Source: Pseudomonas entomophila L48 (GTDB taxonomy: Bacteria > Pseudomonadota > Gammaproteobacteria > Pseudomonadales > Pseudomonadaceae). Taken from it: a stretch of 64,000 nucleotides of DNA. The stretch's first letter is position 1. Every line of letters starts with the position of its first letter. Positions 53,876-62,403 of this stretch are shown here, one piece after another. The stretch spans positions 4,670,501-4,734,500 of the forward strand of contig NC_008027.1 of the NCBI RefSeq assembly GCF_000026105.1, read 5' to 3'. The position numbers and the translations under genes were made by a program. Below the pieces are notes generated by a model. That model searched no databases and was not told where the DNA came from. It saw only the letters and a program-made list of their open reading frames with translations.

Positions 53876-54388
53876 GTGAGTCAATCCCGGTTCAACTCAG
53901 TCTTCCTCAACCAGCGCCTCACGCTGCTGCGTACCCTGCAACGCATGGTGGGCAACCCCAGTACCGCCGAGGACCTGCTGCAGGAAACCTACCTGCGGGT
54001 GACCCGCGCCCTGGGCGAACGTCCCATCGAGCACCTGGAGCCCTTCGTCTTCCAGACCGCCCGCAACCTCGCCCTGGACCATCTGCGCGCCCGTCGGGTG
54101 CAGGCCCGCACACTGGTCGACGATGTCCCCGAGCAGGTTCTGCACAATGTCGCTGCCCCTGCAGGCAGCAGCGAAGACGCCGCCCATGCCGAACAACTAC
54201 TCAAGCACCTGAGCGTCAGCCTCAGCCAGTTGACCGAGCGCCAGCAGCGCATCTTCATCCTCAGCCGTCTGCATGGCGCCAGCTACCTGGAGATCGCAGA
54301 ACAACTGCAGGTCTCGGCCAGCACGGTACAGAAGGAACTGAAACTGATCATGGCCATCTGCATGGGCGTGGCCGACCGGCACCAGTGA
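53876..54388 (+). CDS. hxuI: FecI-type ECF sigma factor of the haem-signalling unit
   Basis: A 170-residue iron-starvation ECF sigma factor. Region 2 includes AEDLLQETYLRVTRAL and FVFQTARNLALDHLRARR; region 4 includes LTERQQRIFILSRLHGASYLEIAEQLQVS (in part: GASYLEIAEQLQVS). It starts with GTG at 53876, the only start that gives the whole region 2. It lies downstream of a Fur box and upstream of fecR-like and receptor genes, the standard cell-surface-signalling order. The hxuI name follows resemblance of the gene set to P. aeruginosa HxuIRA; fec/has-like alternatives are less likely because no hemophore gene is present. Confidence 0.85.
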   Translation: MSQSRFNSVFLNQRLTLLRTLQRMVGNPSTAEDLLQETYLRVTRALGERPIEHLEPFVFQTARNLALDHLRARRVQARTLVDDVPEQVLHNVAAPAGSSEDAAHAEQLLKHLSVSLSQLTERQQRIFILSRLHGASYLEIAEQLQVSASTVQKELKLIMAICMGVADRHQ

Positions 54389-54481
54389 CAGCACCGCTCG
54401 CCAGTCCAACCGCGCAAAGCCCTTGCCATGCGCCTGGTCAGCACTGATCATGCGCAAAAAAGCCCGCCGCAAGGACCCCTC

Positions 54482-55444
54482 GTGACCGACCTGCCCTCCC
54501 CTCGCCCGACACCCGCCGCGCCTGACGCCCGTGCCCGTGCCCGCGCAGAGGCGATGGACTGGCTGATCCGCCTGCAGTGCGCCGACGAGCAGGACACCCA
54601 GGCCTTCGAGCACTGGCTGGGTGCCGAGCCGGAAAACGCCGAGGCCTACGTGGAAGCCGAGGCGCTGTGGAACGGCGCACCACTGCGCCAGGCCGCCGGC
54701 CAGCTGCACCAGCAGCGCCGCCGCACTGCCGGCGGGCGCCTGCGCCGCCACTGGAAGCCCCTGGCCACCGCCGCCATGCTGCTGGTCGGGCTGTTCACCT
54801 TCGGCAACCTGCCGGTGCGCCTGCAAGCCGACCACCTGACCGTGGTCGGCGAGCGGCAGCGCCTGCAGCTGGACGATGGCGCCAAGGTCCTGCTCAACAC
54901 CAACTCGGCCTTCGCCAGTGATGTGCGCGACGGGCGCCAGGTAGCCCGCCTGCTGCAGGGCGAGGCGTACTTTCAGGTATCCGATGGCGGCCAACCCGCA
55001 CTGGAAGTGCAAGCCGGACCGCTGCGCGCCAGCGTGCGCGACACCGATTTCGCCGTGCGCTACCTCGATGGCCAGGCCCAGGTGCGCGTGCAACGCGGCG
55101 ATGTCGACTTGCAGGCGGCCAGCGATCAGCGCATCCGCCTCAGCGCCGGCGACAGCATCAGCGTCGGCCCCGACGGCTTCGGCCAGCGCCAGCGCCCGGA
55201 CCTGCGCAAGGAGCTGGCCTGGATCGAGGGTCGCCTGGTATTCGAGAACTGCCCATTGAGCCAGGTGCTCGCCGAGGTGCGCCGCTACTACCCCGGCTGG
55301 ATCATCAACCACAATGAACGCCTCGAGCAGGTCGCCGTCACCGGCAACTACCGCCTCGACCAACCCCTGGAAACCCTGCGCGCCCTCGCCCATATCACCT
55401 CGGCGCAACTGCACGAATACCCTGCACTGGTAATCCTCAACTGA
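54482..55444 (+). CDS. hxuR: FecR-type anti-sigma factor
   Basis: A 320-residue anti-sigma factor. The N-terminal cytoplasmic domain (about 20-75, MDWLIRLQCADEQDTQAFEHW) binds the sigma factor; one membrane helix lies at about 92-112 (ATAAMLLVGLFTFG). The periplasmic FecR domain (LLQGEAYFQVS, LRASVRDTDFAVRY) and a C-terminal secretin/STN-like part follow, contacting the receptor. The GTG at 54482 is preferred to the ATG at 54428 because AAGGA lies 6 bases before it. Confidence 0.85.
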   Translation: MTDLPSPRPTPAAPDARARARAEAMDWLIRLQCADEQDTQAFEHWLGAEPENAEAYVEAEALWNGAPLRQAAGQLHQQRRRTAGGRLRRHWKPLATAAMLLVGLFTFGNLPVRLQADHLTVVGERQRLQLDDGAKVLLNTNSAFASDVRDGRQVARLLQGEAYFQVSDGGQPALEVQAGPLRASVRDTDFAVRYLDGQAQVRVQRGDVDLQAASDQRIRLSAGDSISVGPDGFGQRQRPDLRKELAWIEGRLVFENCPLSQVLAEVRRYYPGWIINHNERLEQVAVTGNYRLDQPLETLRALAHITSAQLHEYPALVILN

Positions 55445-55451
55445 CCTGAAA

Positions 55452-55461
55452 GTTTTTTTAC
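55452..55461 (+). promoter_or_regulatory. GTTTTTTTAC element upstream of the receptor gene
   Basis: The 10-mer GTTTTTTTAC occurs here, 108 bases before the receptor ATG, and again at 58344 before the haem oxygenase gene. A GAAA precedes it. Sharing by two iron-related genes suggests a sigma-factor promoter element, but no -10 at fixed spacing is evident. Confidence 0.35.
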
Positions 55462-55506
55462 GCGATCGCCTTCCCTCGCCCGTCTCGTTATAGCCAATAC
55501 GATTGA

Positions 55507-55526
55507 TTCTCGTTCGAAAACGAGAA
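55507..55526. repeat. Perfect inverted repeat in the receptor 5' region
   Basis: TTCTCGTT, a CGAA tetraloop-like spacer, and AACGAGAA form an 8-bp perfect hairpin 44 bases upstream of the receptor ATG; ATTGATTCTCGTTC on its left side also resembles part of a Fur box. Confidence 0.6.
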
Positions 55527-55569
55527 CAGCCACTGCCTATAACCCTTCGCGCGACAGGGAGCGCTTTCG

Positions 55570-58158
55570 ATGTCCACTGGTCAAACCCGCCCGTCCTCCA
55601 CATCCCGCCGCCGCGGGCAACTGTCGCTGCTGACCCTGGCCCTGCTTGCCAGCGGCGCCATCAGCCTGCCGACGCTGGCCGCCGAGCCGGCACAGGCCAG
55701 CAGCCCGCGCATGGGCGACTACCGTTTCGCCATCGCCCAGCAGCCGCTGGTGTCAGCCGTCAATGCGTTCAGCCAGGTGACCGGTTGGCAAGTCGGGTTC
55801 AGCGCGGAGCTGGCCGAGGGCGTGGCGTCGCCAGGCGTACAAGGTTCGCTGGCTCCGGAGGCCGCGTTGCAACGGCTATTGCACGGCACCGGATTGAGCT
55901 ACCGCAAGATCGGCAACGGTAACGTGGTGCTGGAACGCCAGGCGGCCGGCAATGCCATCGCCCTGCAACAGGTGACCGTCAGCGCCACCCGCAGCGCCCA
56001 GGACGTCAGCCAGGTGCCGAGCACCGTCAGCGTGCAGACCCGCGAACAGCTGGACCGCCAGAACGTCAACGACATCAAGGAACTGGTGCGCTACGAACCG
56101 GGCGTCTCGGTCGGCGGCGTCGGCCAGCGCAGTGGCCTGAACGGCTACAACATCCGCGGCATCGACGGTGAACGCATCCTCACCCAGGTCGATGGCGTGT
56201 CGATCCCCGACAGCTTCTTCTACGGCCCCTACGCCCAGACCCAGCGCAACTACGTCGACCCGGAAATCGTCAAGCGCGTGGAAATCCTCCGTGGCCCGGC
56301 CTCGGTGCTGTACGGCAGCAACGCCATCGGCGGCGCAGTGAGCTACTTCACCCTCGACCCCGACGACATCATCAAGCCTGGCAAGGATGTCGGCGCGCGC
56401 CTGAAGACCGGCTACAGCTCCGCCGACGATAGCTGGCTGACCTCCGCCACCGTCGCCGGCCGCCAGGGCGATTTCGACGGCTTGCTGCACCTGAGCCAGC
56501 GCAACGGCCACGAGACCGAATCCTACGGCGAGCACGGCGGCACCGGCCTGGACCGCAGCGAGGCCAACCCGGAAGACGTGCGCACCACCAACGTGCTGGC
56601 CAAGCTCGGCTGGAACTACGCCGACGACGCGCGCCTGGGCTTCACCTACGAGCACTACAAGGATGACCGTGACCAGAACATCCTCAGCGCCGTGGGCGGC
56701 CCGTTCATTCCGGGCCGTGGCGCCTCGAACATGTACCGCATGCGCCAGGGCAACGACACCGTCACCCGCGAACGCTTCGGCATCAACCACGAGTTCGGCC
56801 TCGACAGCCTGGTCGCCGACCATGTGAAGTGGAGCCTGAACTACCAGATCGCCAAGACCGACCAGCGCACCGACGAGCTGTACTTCGCCAGCGGCCGCCA
56901 GGTGTTCCGCGACCGCCAGACCACCTACAAGGACCGCCAGTGGGTCTTCGACGGCCAGTTCGACAAGGCCTTCAGCATCGGCGCCACCGAGCACCTGCTG
57001 ACCTACGGCACCACCCTCAAGCACGAGAAAGTCACCGGCTCGCGCAGCGGCACCGGCACTTGCCTGAACGTGGGTGGCAGCTGCCGGGCCATCGGCCAGA
57101 ACAGCCCGAGCGACGGCCAGGTGCTGGTCAGCGACTTCCCGGACCCGACCGTGAACACCTACAGCCTGTTTGCCCAGGACGAGATCCGCTGGAACAACTG
57201 GACCTTCCTGCCGGGTGCGCGCTATGACTACACCCGCATGGAGCCGAAGATGACCGCCGAGTTCCTGCGCGGTATCCAGGGCACCGGCGCGGCGCCCGGC
57301 AGCATCGACGACTCGGACAAGAAGTGGCACCGCGTCTCGCCCAAATTCGGCGTCACCTATGCCTTCAACGACAACTACACCTGGTACGGCCAGTACGCCG
57401 AAGGCTTCCGCACCCCGACCGCCAAGGCCATGTACGGGCGCTTCGACAACCCGACCCTCGGCTACAGCGTCGAGCCCAACCCGAACCTGGAACCGGAGAA
57501 GAGCAAGAGCTACGAGACCGGCCTGCGCGGCAACTTCGAGGCCGGCAACTTCGACGTGGCGGTGTTCTACAACAAGTACCGCGACTTCATCAACGAGGAC
57601 GCCGTGCAGTCGGCCAACCTGGGTTCGACCTTCCAGGCCAACAACATCAAGCACGCCACCATCAAGGGCGCCGAGTTCAAGGGCCGCCTGAACCTCGACC
57701 ACTTCGGTGCCGCGCAAGGCCTGTACACCCAGGGCTCGCTGGCCTACGCCCGTGGCCGCAACGACGACACCGGCCAGCCACTGAACAGTGTCAACCCGCT
57801 GACTGCGGTACTGGGCCTGGGCTATGAGCAGCAGAACTACGGCGGGTTGGTCAGCTGGACCTTGGTCAAGCGCAAGGACCGTGTCGACGACACCACCTTC
57901 TTCGCCCCCGATGGCGCCAGCAAGCAGTTCCGCACCCCGGGCTACGGCGTGCTGGACCTGACCGGCTACTACAAGGTGACCGACGACATCACCGTCAACG
58001 CCGGCCTGTACAACCTGACCGACAAGAAGTACTGGCAGTGGGATGACGTGCGCGGCTACGACGCGCTGGGCGAAGCCGGGGTGACCCAGCCGGCCAACCT
58101 GGATCGCCTGACCATGCCGGGGCGCAACTTCGCCATCAACCTGGTGTGGGACATCTGA
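55570..58158 (+). CDS. hxuA: TonB-dependent haem receptor with signalling domain
   Basis: An 862-residue outer-membrane receptor. The N terminus has a long signal peptide ending near TLAAEPAQA, then an STN signalling domain (about 50-125, DYRFAIAQQPLVSAVNAFSQ) that talks to the FecR-like protein. The plug follows (about 135-250, PSTVSVQTREQLDRQNVNDI, RGPASVLYGSNAIGGAV), then the 22-stranded barrel with FRTP (near 615) and PNPNLEPEKS (near 640), ending in the terminal aromatic strand GRNFAINLVWDI. A strong AGGGAGC ribosome binding site is present. No His lies between FRTP and NPNL, where classical haem receptors have one. Confidence 0.9.
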   Translation: MSTGQTRPSSTSRRRGQLSLLTLALLASGAISLPTLAAEPAQASSPRMGDYRFAIAQQPLVSAVNAFSQVTGWQVGFSAELAEGVASPGVQGSLAPEAALQRLLHGTGLSYRKIGNGNVVLERQAAGNAIALQQVTVSATRSAQDVSQVPSTVSVQTREQLDRQNVNDIKELVRYEPGVSVGGVGQRSGLNGYNIRGIDGERILTQVDGVSIPDSFFYGPYAQTQRNYVDPEIVKRVEILRGPASVLYGSNAIGGAVSYFTLDPDDIIKPGKDVGARLKTGYSSADDSWLTSATVAGRQGDFDGLLHLSQRNGHETESYGEHGGTGLDRSEANPEDVRTTNVLAKLGWNYADDARLGFTYEHYKDDRDQNILSAVGGPFIPGRGASNMYRMRQGNDTVTRERFGINHEFGLDSLVADHVKWSLNYQIAKTDQRTDELYFASGRQVFRDRQTTYKDRQWVFDGQFDKAFSIGATEHLLTYGTTLKHEKVTGSRSGTGTCLNVGGSCRAIGQNSPSDGQVLVSDFPDPTVNTYSLFAQDEIRWNNWTFLPGARYDYTRMEPKMTAEFLRGIQGTGAAPGSIDDSDKKWHRVSPKFGVTYAFNDNYTWYGQYAEGFRTPTAKAMYGRFDNPTLGYSVEPNPNLEPEKSKSYETGLRGNFEAGNFDVAVFYNKYRDFINEDAVQSANLGSTFQANNIKHATIKGAEFKGRLNLDHFGAAQGLYTQGSLAYARGRNDDTGQPLNSVNPLTAVLGLGYEQQNYGGLVSWTLVKRKDRVDDTTFFAPDGASKQFRTPGYGVLDLTGYYKVTDDITVNAGLYNLTDKKYWQWDDVRGYDALGEAGVTQPANLDRLTMPGRNFAINLVWDI

Positions 58159-58188
58159 TCGACCGAAACCGGCGGCTGTATCGCGGTT

Positions 58189-58271
58189 GTAGGAGCGGCT
58201 TCAGCCGCGAAGCGGGCACCACAGTGTGCGGCACCCGCTTCGCGGGTGATCGCGGCTGAAGCCGCTCCTAC
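58189..58271. repeat. REP inverted pair (GGCTTCAGCC subtype)
   Basis: GTAGGAGCGGCTTCAGCC and its inverted copy with an ACCCGCTTCGCGGGT spacer, between the receptor and haem oxygenase genes. Confidence 0.9.
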
Positions 58272-58310
58272 ACAGACCGCGCCGAATCAATGCGCGACGG
58301 CCCTGACTTC

Positions 58311-58329
58311 GATTCATGAGAATGATTTC
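58311..58329 (+). promoter_or_regulatory. Fur box upstream of haem oxygenase gene
   Basis: GATTCATGAGAATGATTTC resembles the Fur consensus (ATGAGAATGATT core) and lies 82 bases before hemO, just upstream of the GTTTTTTTAC element. Confidence 0.55.
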
Positions 58330-58343
58330 ACTTCGCAGGTGAG

Positions 58344-58353
58344 GTTTTTTTAC
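58344..58353 (+). promoter_or_regulatory. GTTTTTTTAC element upstream of hemO
   Basis: Identical to the 10-mer at 55452 before the receptor gene, 58 bases from the hemO ATG. Confidence 0.35.
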
Positions 58354-58411
58354 TGTCCCGCGTCTTCTGTTTCGTCTTGTCACTAGACGCCCTATTTTCC
58401 AAGGATGCCCC

Positions 58412-59017
58412 ATGAACGCCCCTTCCTCCGAGCGCGCCGCCCTGCGCTCCCAGCGCCTCAACCAGATCACCCACGCCCCGCACACCGAGCTGGATGCCCT
58501 GGTCAAGTCGCACAAGCCGTTCGACACCCGCGAGAGCTTCGCCCGCTTCGTGGTCGCCCAGTACCTGTTCCAATCCGAACTGCAGGCGCTGTACACCGAC
58601 CCGCAACTGATCGCCATCGTCCCTGACCTGGCCGAACGCTGCCGCGCCGAACAGGCCCGCCTGGACCTGGCTGACCTCGACACCGAAGTTCCCTCCCCAG
58701 TGGCCGGTGCCCTGCAGTCGCCAAGCCTGGGTGAGGCCATGGGCTGGATCTTCGTCTCCGAAGGCTCCAAACTGGGCGCCGCGTTCCTGATCAAGCGTGC
58801 CGTGGCCCTCGAGCTGTCCGACAGCTTCGGCGCCCGTCACCTGGGCGAGCCGGCCGGTGGCCGCGCCGAAGGCTGGAAGCAGTTCACCCGCATCCTCGAC
58901 AGCCTGGAACTGTCGCCGGAGGAAGAAGCCGCCGCCGAACGTGGCGCGGTCGCCGCCTTCGAGCGCTTCACCGAACTGCTCAAGCATGCCTACGCGACCG
59001 ATGCCGCCCTGGCCTGA
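58412..59017 (+). CDS. hemO: Haem oxygenase (HemO/PigA type)
   Basis: A 201-residue haem oxygenase that opens haem to biliverdin, CO and Fe2+. The proximal haem-ligand His24 is in THAPHTELDALV, the helix over the distal side is GWIFVSEGSKLGAAFLIK near residue 110, and SFGARHLGEPAGGRAEGWK resembles P. aeruginosa PigA. It follows the receptor gene, so haem taken up by that receptor is broken down in the cytoplasm. It has its own Fur box, which allows expression apart from the receptor. Confidence 0.93.
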   Translation: MNAPSSERAALRSQRLNQITHAPHTELDALVKSHKPFDTRESFARFVVAQYLFQSELQALYTDPQLIAIVPDLAERCRAEQARLDLADLDTEVPSPVAGALQSPSLGEAMGWIFVSEGSKLGAAFLIKRAVALELSDSFGARHLGEPAGGRAEGWKQFTRILDSLELSPEEEAAAERGAVAAFERFTELLKHAYATDAALA

Positions 59018-59066
59018 CACGCTTTACCCGGCCGCCCTCGGGCGGCCACACCGTTGCCGTGAGACC

Positions 59067-59480
59067 ATGACCCGAATCGCCCGCTCGAAACTGTCCCGCC
59101 TGCTGTATGCGATCCTGGCTTATGTCAGCCTGGGGATCGGCCTGGTCGCCATCGTCATCCCCGGCCTGCCCACCACCGAGTTCATCCTCCTCGCCGCCTG
59201 GGCCGCCACCCGCAGCTCACCGCGCCTGTCGGCGTGGCTGGAGAATCACCGCCTGTTCGGCCCGATCCTGTACAACTGGCGCAACGGCAAGGTGATCCAG
59301 CGCCGGGCGAAAGTCAGCGCCACCATCAGCATGCTGCTGTGCGCAGGATTGATGCTGACCTTCCTCGACCACCACTGGCCGGTGTTCCTCGCCATCGCCG
59401 GCATGACCCTGGGCAACCTGTGGATCTGGTCGCGCCCCGAGCGCCCGATCACACCCGCTGCCGTCGAACTGCAACGCTGA
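59067..59480 (+). CDS. DUF454/YbaN-type small inner-membrane protein
   Basis: A 137-residue membrane protein with about three hydrophobic segments (LLYAILAYVSLGIGLVAIVI near residue 11, ISMLLCAGLMLTFL near 90, and VFLAIAGMTLGNLW). The IPGLPTTEFILLAAWAATRSS motif and WLENHRLFGPILYNWRNG (each shown in part: PGLPTTEFILLAAW; NHRLFGPILYNW) identify the YbaN/DUF454 family, function unknown. It follows hemO by 49 bases and is likely co-transcribed. No ribosome binding site of note; ATG chosen at 59067. Confidence 0.82.
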   Translation: MTRIARSKLSRLLYAILAYVSLGIGLVAIVIPGLPTTEFILLAAWAATRSSPRLSAWLENHRLFGPILYNWRNGKVIQRRAKVSATISMLLCAGLMLTFLDHHWPVFLAIAGMTLGNLWIWSRPERPITPAAVELQR

Positions 59481-59537
59481 GCATTTGCGCCCCGGCGCAG
59501 GATGTACTGCAATTGGATCCACGAAGGAGGATCCTGC

Positions 59538-60896
59538 ATGCAGCCGTTGCTCGAGACCATCGCTCATTCCCTGACCCTCGATCCTGCCGCCGTGCGTTGG
59601 CAAGGTATCGGTACCCTACCCTCCGCGTTCGCCGTCACCGGGCTGGCTTCGGCCAGTATCGCCGCCGCTGGCCTTGCCCTGGCCAACTTGCTGCGAGGCC
59701 AGCTGGACAGCTGCCCGCTGGTCCGCGTAGACCGGCGCCTGGCCTCCTTCTGGTTCGCCACCAGCCTGCGCCCCCAGGGCTGGGAGCCACCGCCCCTGTG
59801 GGATGCCATCGCTGGCGACTACCCGGCTCGTGACGGCTGGATTCGTCTGCACACCAATGCGGCGCATCACCGTGCCGCCGTCGTGAGCGTGCTCGGCCCG
59901 GTGACTGATCGTGCCAGCGTGGCCCGACGTGTGGCGCTATGGAACGCCGAAGCACTCGAGGCCGCCGTGGTCGCGGCCGGAGGCTGCGCGGCGCGAATGC
60001 GCGGTTGGCTGGAATGGTGTGAGCACCCTCAGGGCCGGGCAGTGAACGCGCAGCCACTGATCCTGCGCGACACCTTCGCCGGACCGTGCCGGCCCTGGCA
60101 CGGCAGCGAGGCCAGGCCGCTGGCCGGCATCAAGGTGCTGGACCTCACCCGCATCCTCGCCGGCCCCATTGCCACCCGGCTGCTGGCGGGTTTTGGCGCC
60201 GACGTGCTGCGCATCGACCCGCCCGGCTGGGAAGAGCCGGCCGTCGCCGCCGAAGTGACCCTCGGTAAACGCTGCGCACGCCTGGACCTGCACACCCCCG
60301 AGGGCCGTCGCCTATTCGAGCAACTGATGACCGAAGCCGACGTGCTGGTCCACGGTTATCGCGCCGACGCGCTGGAACACCTCGGTCTGGGCGCCGAGTG
60401 GCGCCGCCAGTTGAACCCTGGGTTGATCGACGTAAGCCTGAACGCCTATGGCTGGAGCGGCCCCTGGCGGGACCGCCGCGGTTTCGACAGCCTGGTGCAG
60501 ATGAGCAGCGGCATCGCCCGCGCCGGCATGCGCTGGCGGCAGGCGGAGCGCCCGGTGCCGCTGCCGGTGCAAGCGCTGGACCATGCCACGGGGTATCTGA
60601 TGGCGGCCGAGGCGATCCGTGCCTTGGGTGAACGGTTGCTGACCGGCCAGGGTTGCCGCTCACGGCTATCGCTGGCGCGCACGGCGAAGTTGCTGGTGGA
60701 GCACGGGACCATGGACGAGGACCTGCCGCTGGCGCCGGAGTCGGCCGACGATCTAGACCCGCATCTCGAACGAACACCCTGGGGTGAAACGCGACGGATC
60801 AAAGCGCCACTCAAAGTGGGGGAAGCACGGCTGAGCTGGTCCCTGGGCGCCTGTGAACTCGGCTCTTCCAAAGCCTGCTGGCAAGGCTTTTTGTAG
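59538..60896 (+). CDS. CaiB/BaiF-family CoA-transferase with extra N-terminal half
   Basis: A 452-residue protein. From about residue 195 it follows the class III CoA-transferase fold: LAGIKVLDLTRILAGPIATR, ADVLRIDPPGWEE, GKRCARLDLHTPEGRRLF, ADVLVHGYRADALEHLGLG and LIDVSLNAYGWSGPWRDR. Before it lies a 190-residue part with DGWIRLHTNAAHHRAAVVSVL and LEWCEHPQG that resembles the small/hinge region usually found after it, so the order is swapped or the protein is a partial duplication. It should move CoA between carboxylic acids; the substrate is unknown. A strong AAGGAGG ribosome binding site supports the ATG at 59538. Its stop TAG lies in a REP arm. Confidence 0.82.
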   Translation: MQPLLETIAHSLTLDPAAVRWQGIGTLPSAFAVTGLASASIAAAGLALANLLRGQLDSCPLVRVDRRLASFWFATSLRPQGWEPPPLWDAIAGDYPARDGWIRLHTNAAHHRAAVVSVLGPVTDRASVARRVALWNAEALEAAVVAAGGCAARMRGWLEWCEHPQGRAVNAQPLILRDTFAGPCRPWHGSEARPLAGIKVLDLTRILAGPIATRLLAGFGADVLRIDPPGWEEPAVAAEVTLGKRCARLDLHTPEGRRLFEQLMTEADVLVHGYRADALEHLGLGAEWRRQLNPGLIDVSLNAYGWSGPWRDRRGFDSLVQMSSGIARAGMRWRQAERPVPLPVQALDHATGYLMAAEAIRALGERLLTGQGCRSRLSLARTAKLLVEHGTMDEDLPLAPESADDLDPHLERTPWGETRRIKAPLKVGEARLSWSLGACELGSSKACWQGFL

Positions 60897-60979
60897 GAGC
60901 CAGCCTTGCTGGCGAACGCAAGGCGCAGCCTTGCCCGGTACACCGAGGTGCGCCCTTCGCCAGCAAGGCTGGCTCCTAC
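60893..60979. repeat. REP inverted pair supplying stop codons to both flanking genes
   Basis: GTAGGAGCCAGCCTTGCTGG and its inverted copy. TAG of the left arm (60894-60896) is the CoA-transferase stop, and TAG of the right arm read on the minus strand (60976-60978) is the stop of the antiporter gene. Confidence 0.9.
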
Positions 60980-62403
60980 AGGCTCAGCAGCCCCGAATAG
61001 AGCGCATAGGCCGCCAGCCCGGCCCCGGCCAGCACCGCCGCGAATATCAGCTTCTCCCAGGCCGTGAACAACACCTGCCCCTGCTCACGTTTGGCATGGG
61101 CGAACAGGATCACCCCCGGCGCATACAGCAACGCCGACAACAGCACGTACTTGAGCCCGCCGGCATACAGCAACCAGACCGCATACAACAACGCGATCAC
61201 CGCCACCAGCAGGTCCTTGCGCCGCAGCCCGCCCTGCCCCGCGTAGCTCTCCCCCCGCAGCGCCAGCAACACCGCGTAGGCCGCCGACCAGAAGTACGGC
61301 ACCAGGATCATCGACGACGCCAGGTAGATCAGGCTGGTGTAGGTGCCCGCCGAGAACAAGGTGATCAGCAGGAAGCCCTGGATCATCACGTTGGTCAGCC
61401 ACAGGGCATTGGCCGGCACATGGTTTTTGTTCTCCCGCGCCAGGAACTGCGGCATGGTCTTGTCGCGGGCGGTGGCGAACAGGATCTCGGCACACAACAA
61501 CGCCCAGGACAGCAAGGCCCCCAGCAGCGAAACCGCCAACCCGATGCTGATCAACAGCGCGCCCCAGGGCCCGACGATATGCTCCAGCACCGAGGCCAGC
61601 GAGGGGTTCTGCAGCCCCGCCAGTTCAGGCTGGGTCATCACCCCCAACGACAGCACATTGACCAGCACCAGCAACGCCAGCACGCCGAGAAAGCCCACCA
61701 CCGTTGCCTTGCCCACATCCGAACGGTGCAACGCACGCCCGGAATAGACGCTGGCGCCCTCTATGCCGATGAACACGAACACCGTCACCAGCATCATGTT
61801 GCGCACCTGCTCGAGTACGCTGCCGAACTTGGGGTTGCTCAGCCCCCAGATGTCGCGGGTGAAGATGTCGGCGCGGAAGGCGAAGGCGGCGATGACGATG
61901 AACATCAGCAACGGCACCACCTTGGCCACGGTGGTCACCTGGTTGATGAAGGCGGCCTCCTTGATGCCACGCAGCACCAGAAAATGCACGGCCCACAACA
62001 GCAACGAGGCACAGCCGATGGCCACCGGCGTGTTGCCTTCGCCGAACACCGGGAAGTAGAAGCCCAGGGTGCTGAACAGCAGCACGAAGTAGCCAACGTT
62101 GCCCAGCCAGGCGCTGATCCAGTAGCCCCAGGCCGAAGAGAAGCCCATGTAGTCGCCGAAACCGGCCTTGGCATAGGCGTATACCCCGGAGTCCAGCTCC
62201 GGTTTGCGGTTGGCCAGGGTCTGGAACACGAACGCCAGGGCCAGCATGCCCACCGCGGTGATGCTCCAGCCGATCAGCACGGCCCCCACGTCGGCGCGCG
62301 CGGCCATGTTCTGCGGCAACGAGAAGATCCCGCCACCGATCATCGAGCCGACCACCAGCGCGATGAGCGCGCCAAGGCGCAGTTTCTGTCCTGGTTCGCT
62401 CAT
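60976..62403 (-). CDS. ArcD-like amino-acid antiporter
   Basis: A 475-residue APC-superfamily protein with about 12-13 transmembrane helices, of the basic amino acid/polyamine antiporter family. It begins with GSMIGGGIFSLPQNM near residue 20 and is very similar to the divergent protein at 62829. Such proteins exchange arginine for ornithine, or lysine and related amines; which one is unclear. Its start faces the other copy across a 425-base gap. Confidence 0.88.
   Translation of the reverse strand: MSEPGQKLRLGALIALVVGSMIGGGIFSLPQNMAARADVGAVLIGWSITAVGMLALAFVFQTLANRKPELDSGVYAYAKAGFGDYMGFSSAWGYWISAWLGNVGYFVLLFSTLGFYFPVFGEGNTPVAIGCASLLLWAVHFLVLRGIKEAAFINQVTTVAKVVPLLMFIVIAAFAFRADIFTRDIWGLSNPKFGSVLEQVRNMMLVTVFVFIGIEGASVYSGRALHRSDVGKATVVGFLGVLALLVLVNVLSLGVMTQPELAGLQNPSLASVLEHIVGPWGALLISIGLAVSLLGALLSWALLCAEILFATARDKTMPQFLARENKNHVPANALWLTNVMIQGFLLITLFSAGTYTSLIYLASSMILVPYFWSAAYAVLLALRGESYAGQGGLRRKDLLVAVIALLYAVWLLYAGGLKYVLLSALLYAPGVILFAHAKREQGQVLFTAWEKLIFAAVLAGAGLAAYALYSGLLSL

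Noticed and set aside
55447..55490. A defined FecI-type -35/-10 promoter for the receptor gene
   Set aside because: GAAAG and CGTCTC are present but 28 bases apart, too far for one promoter.
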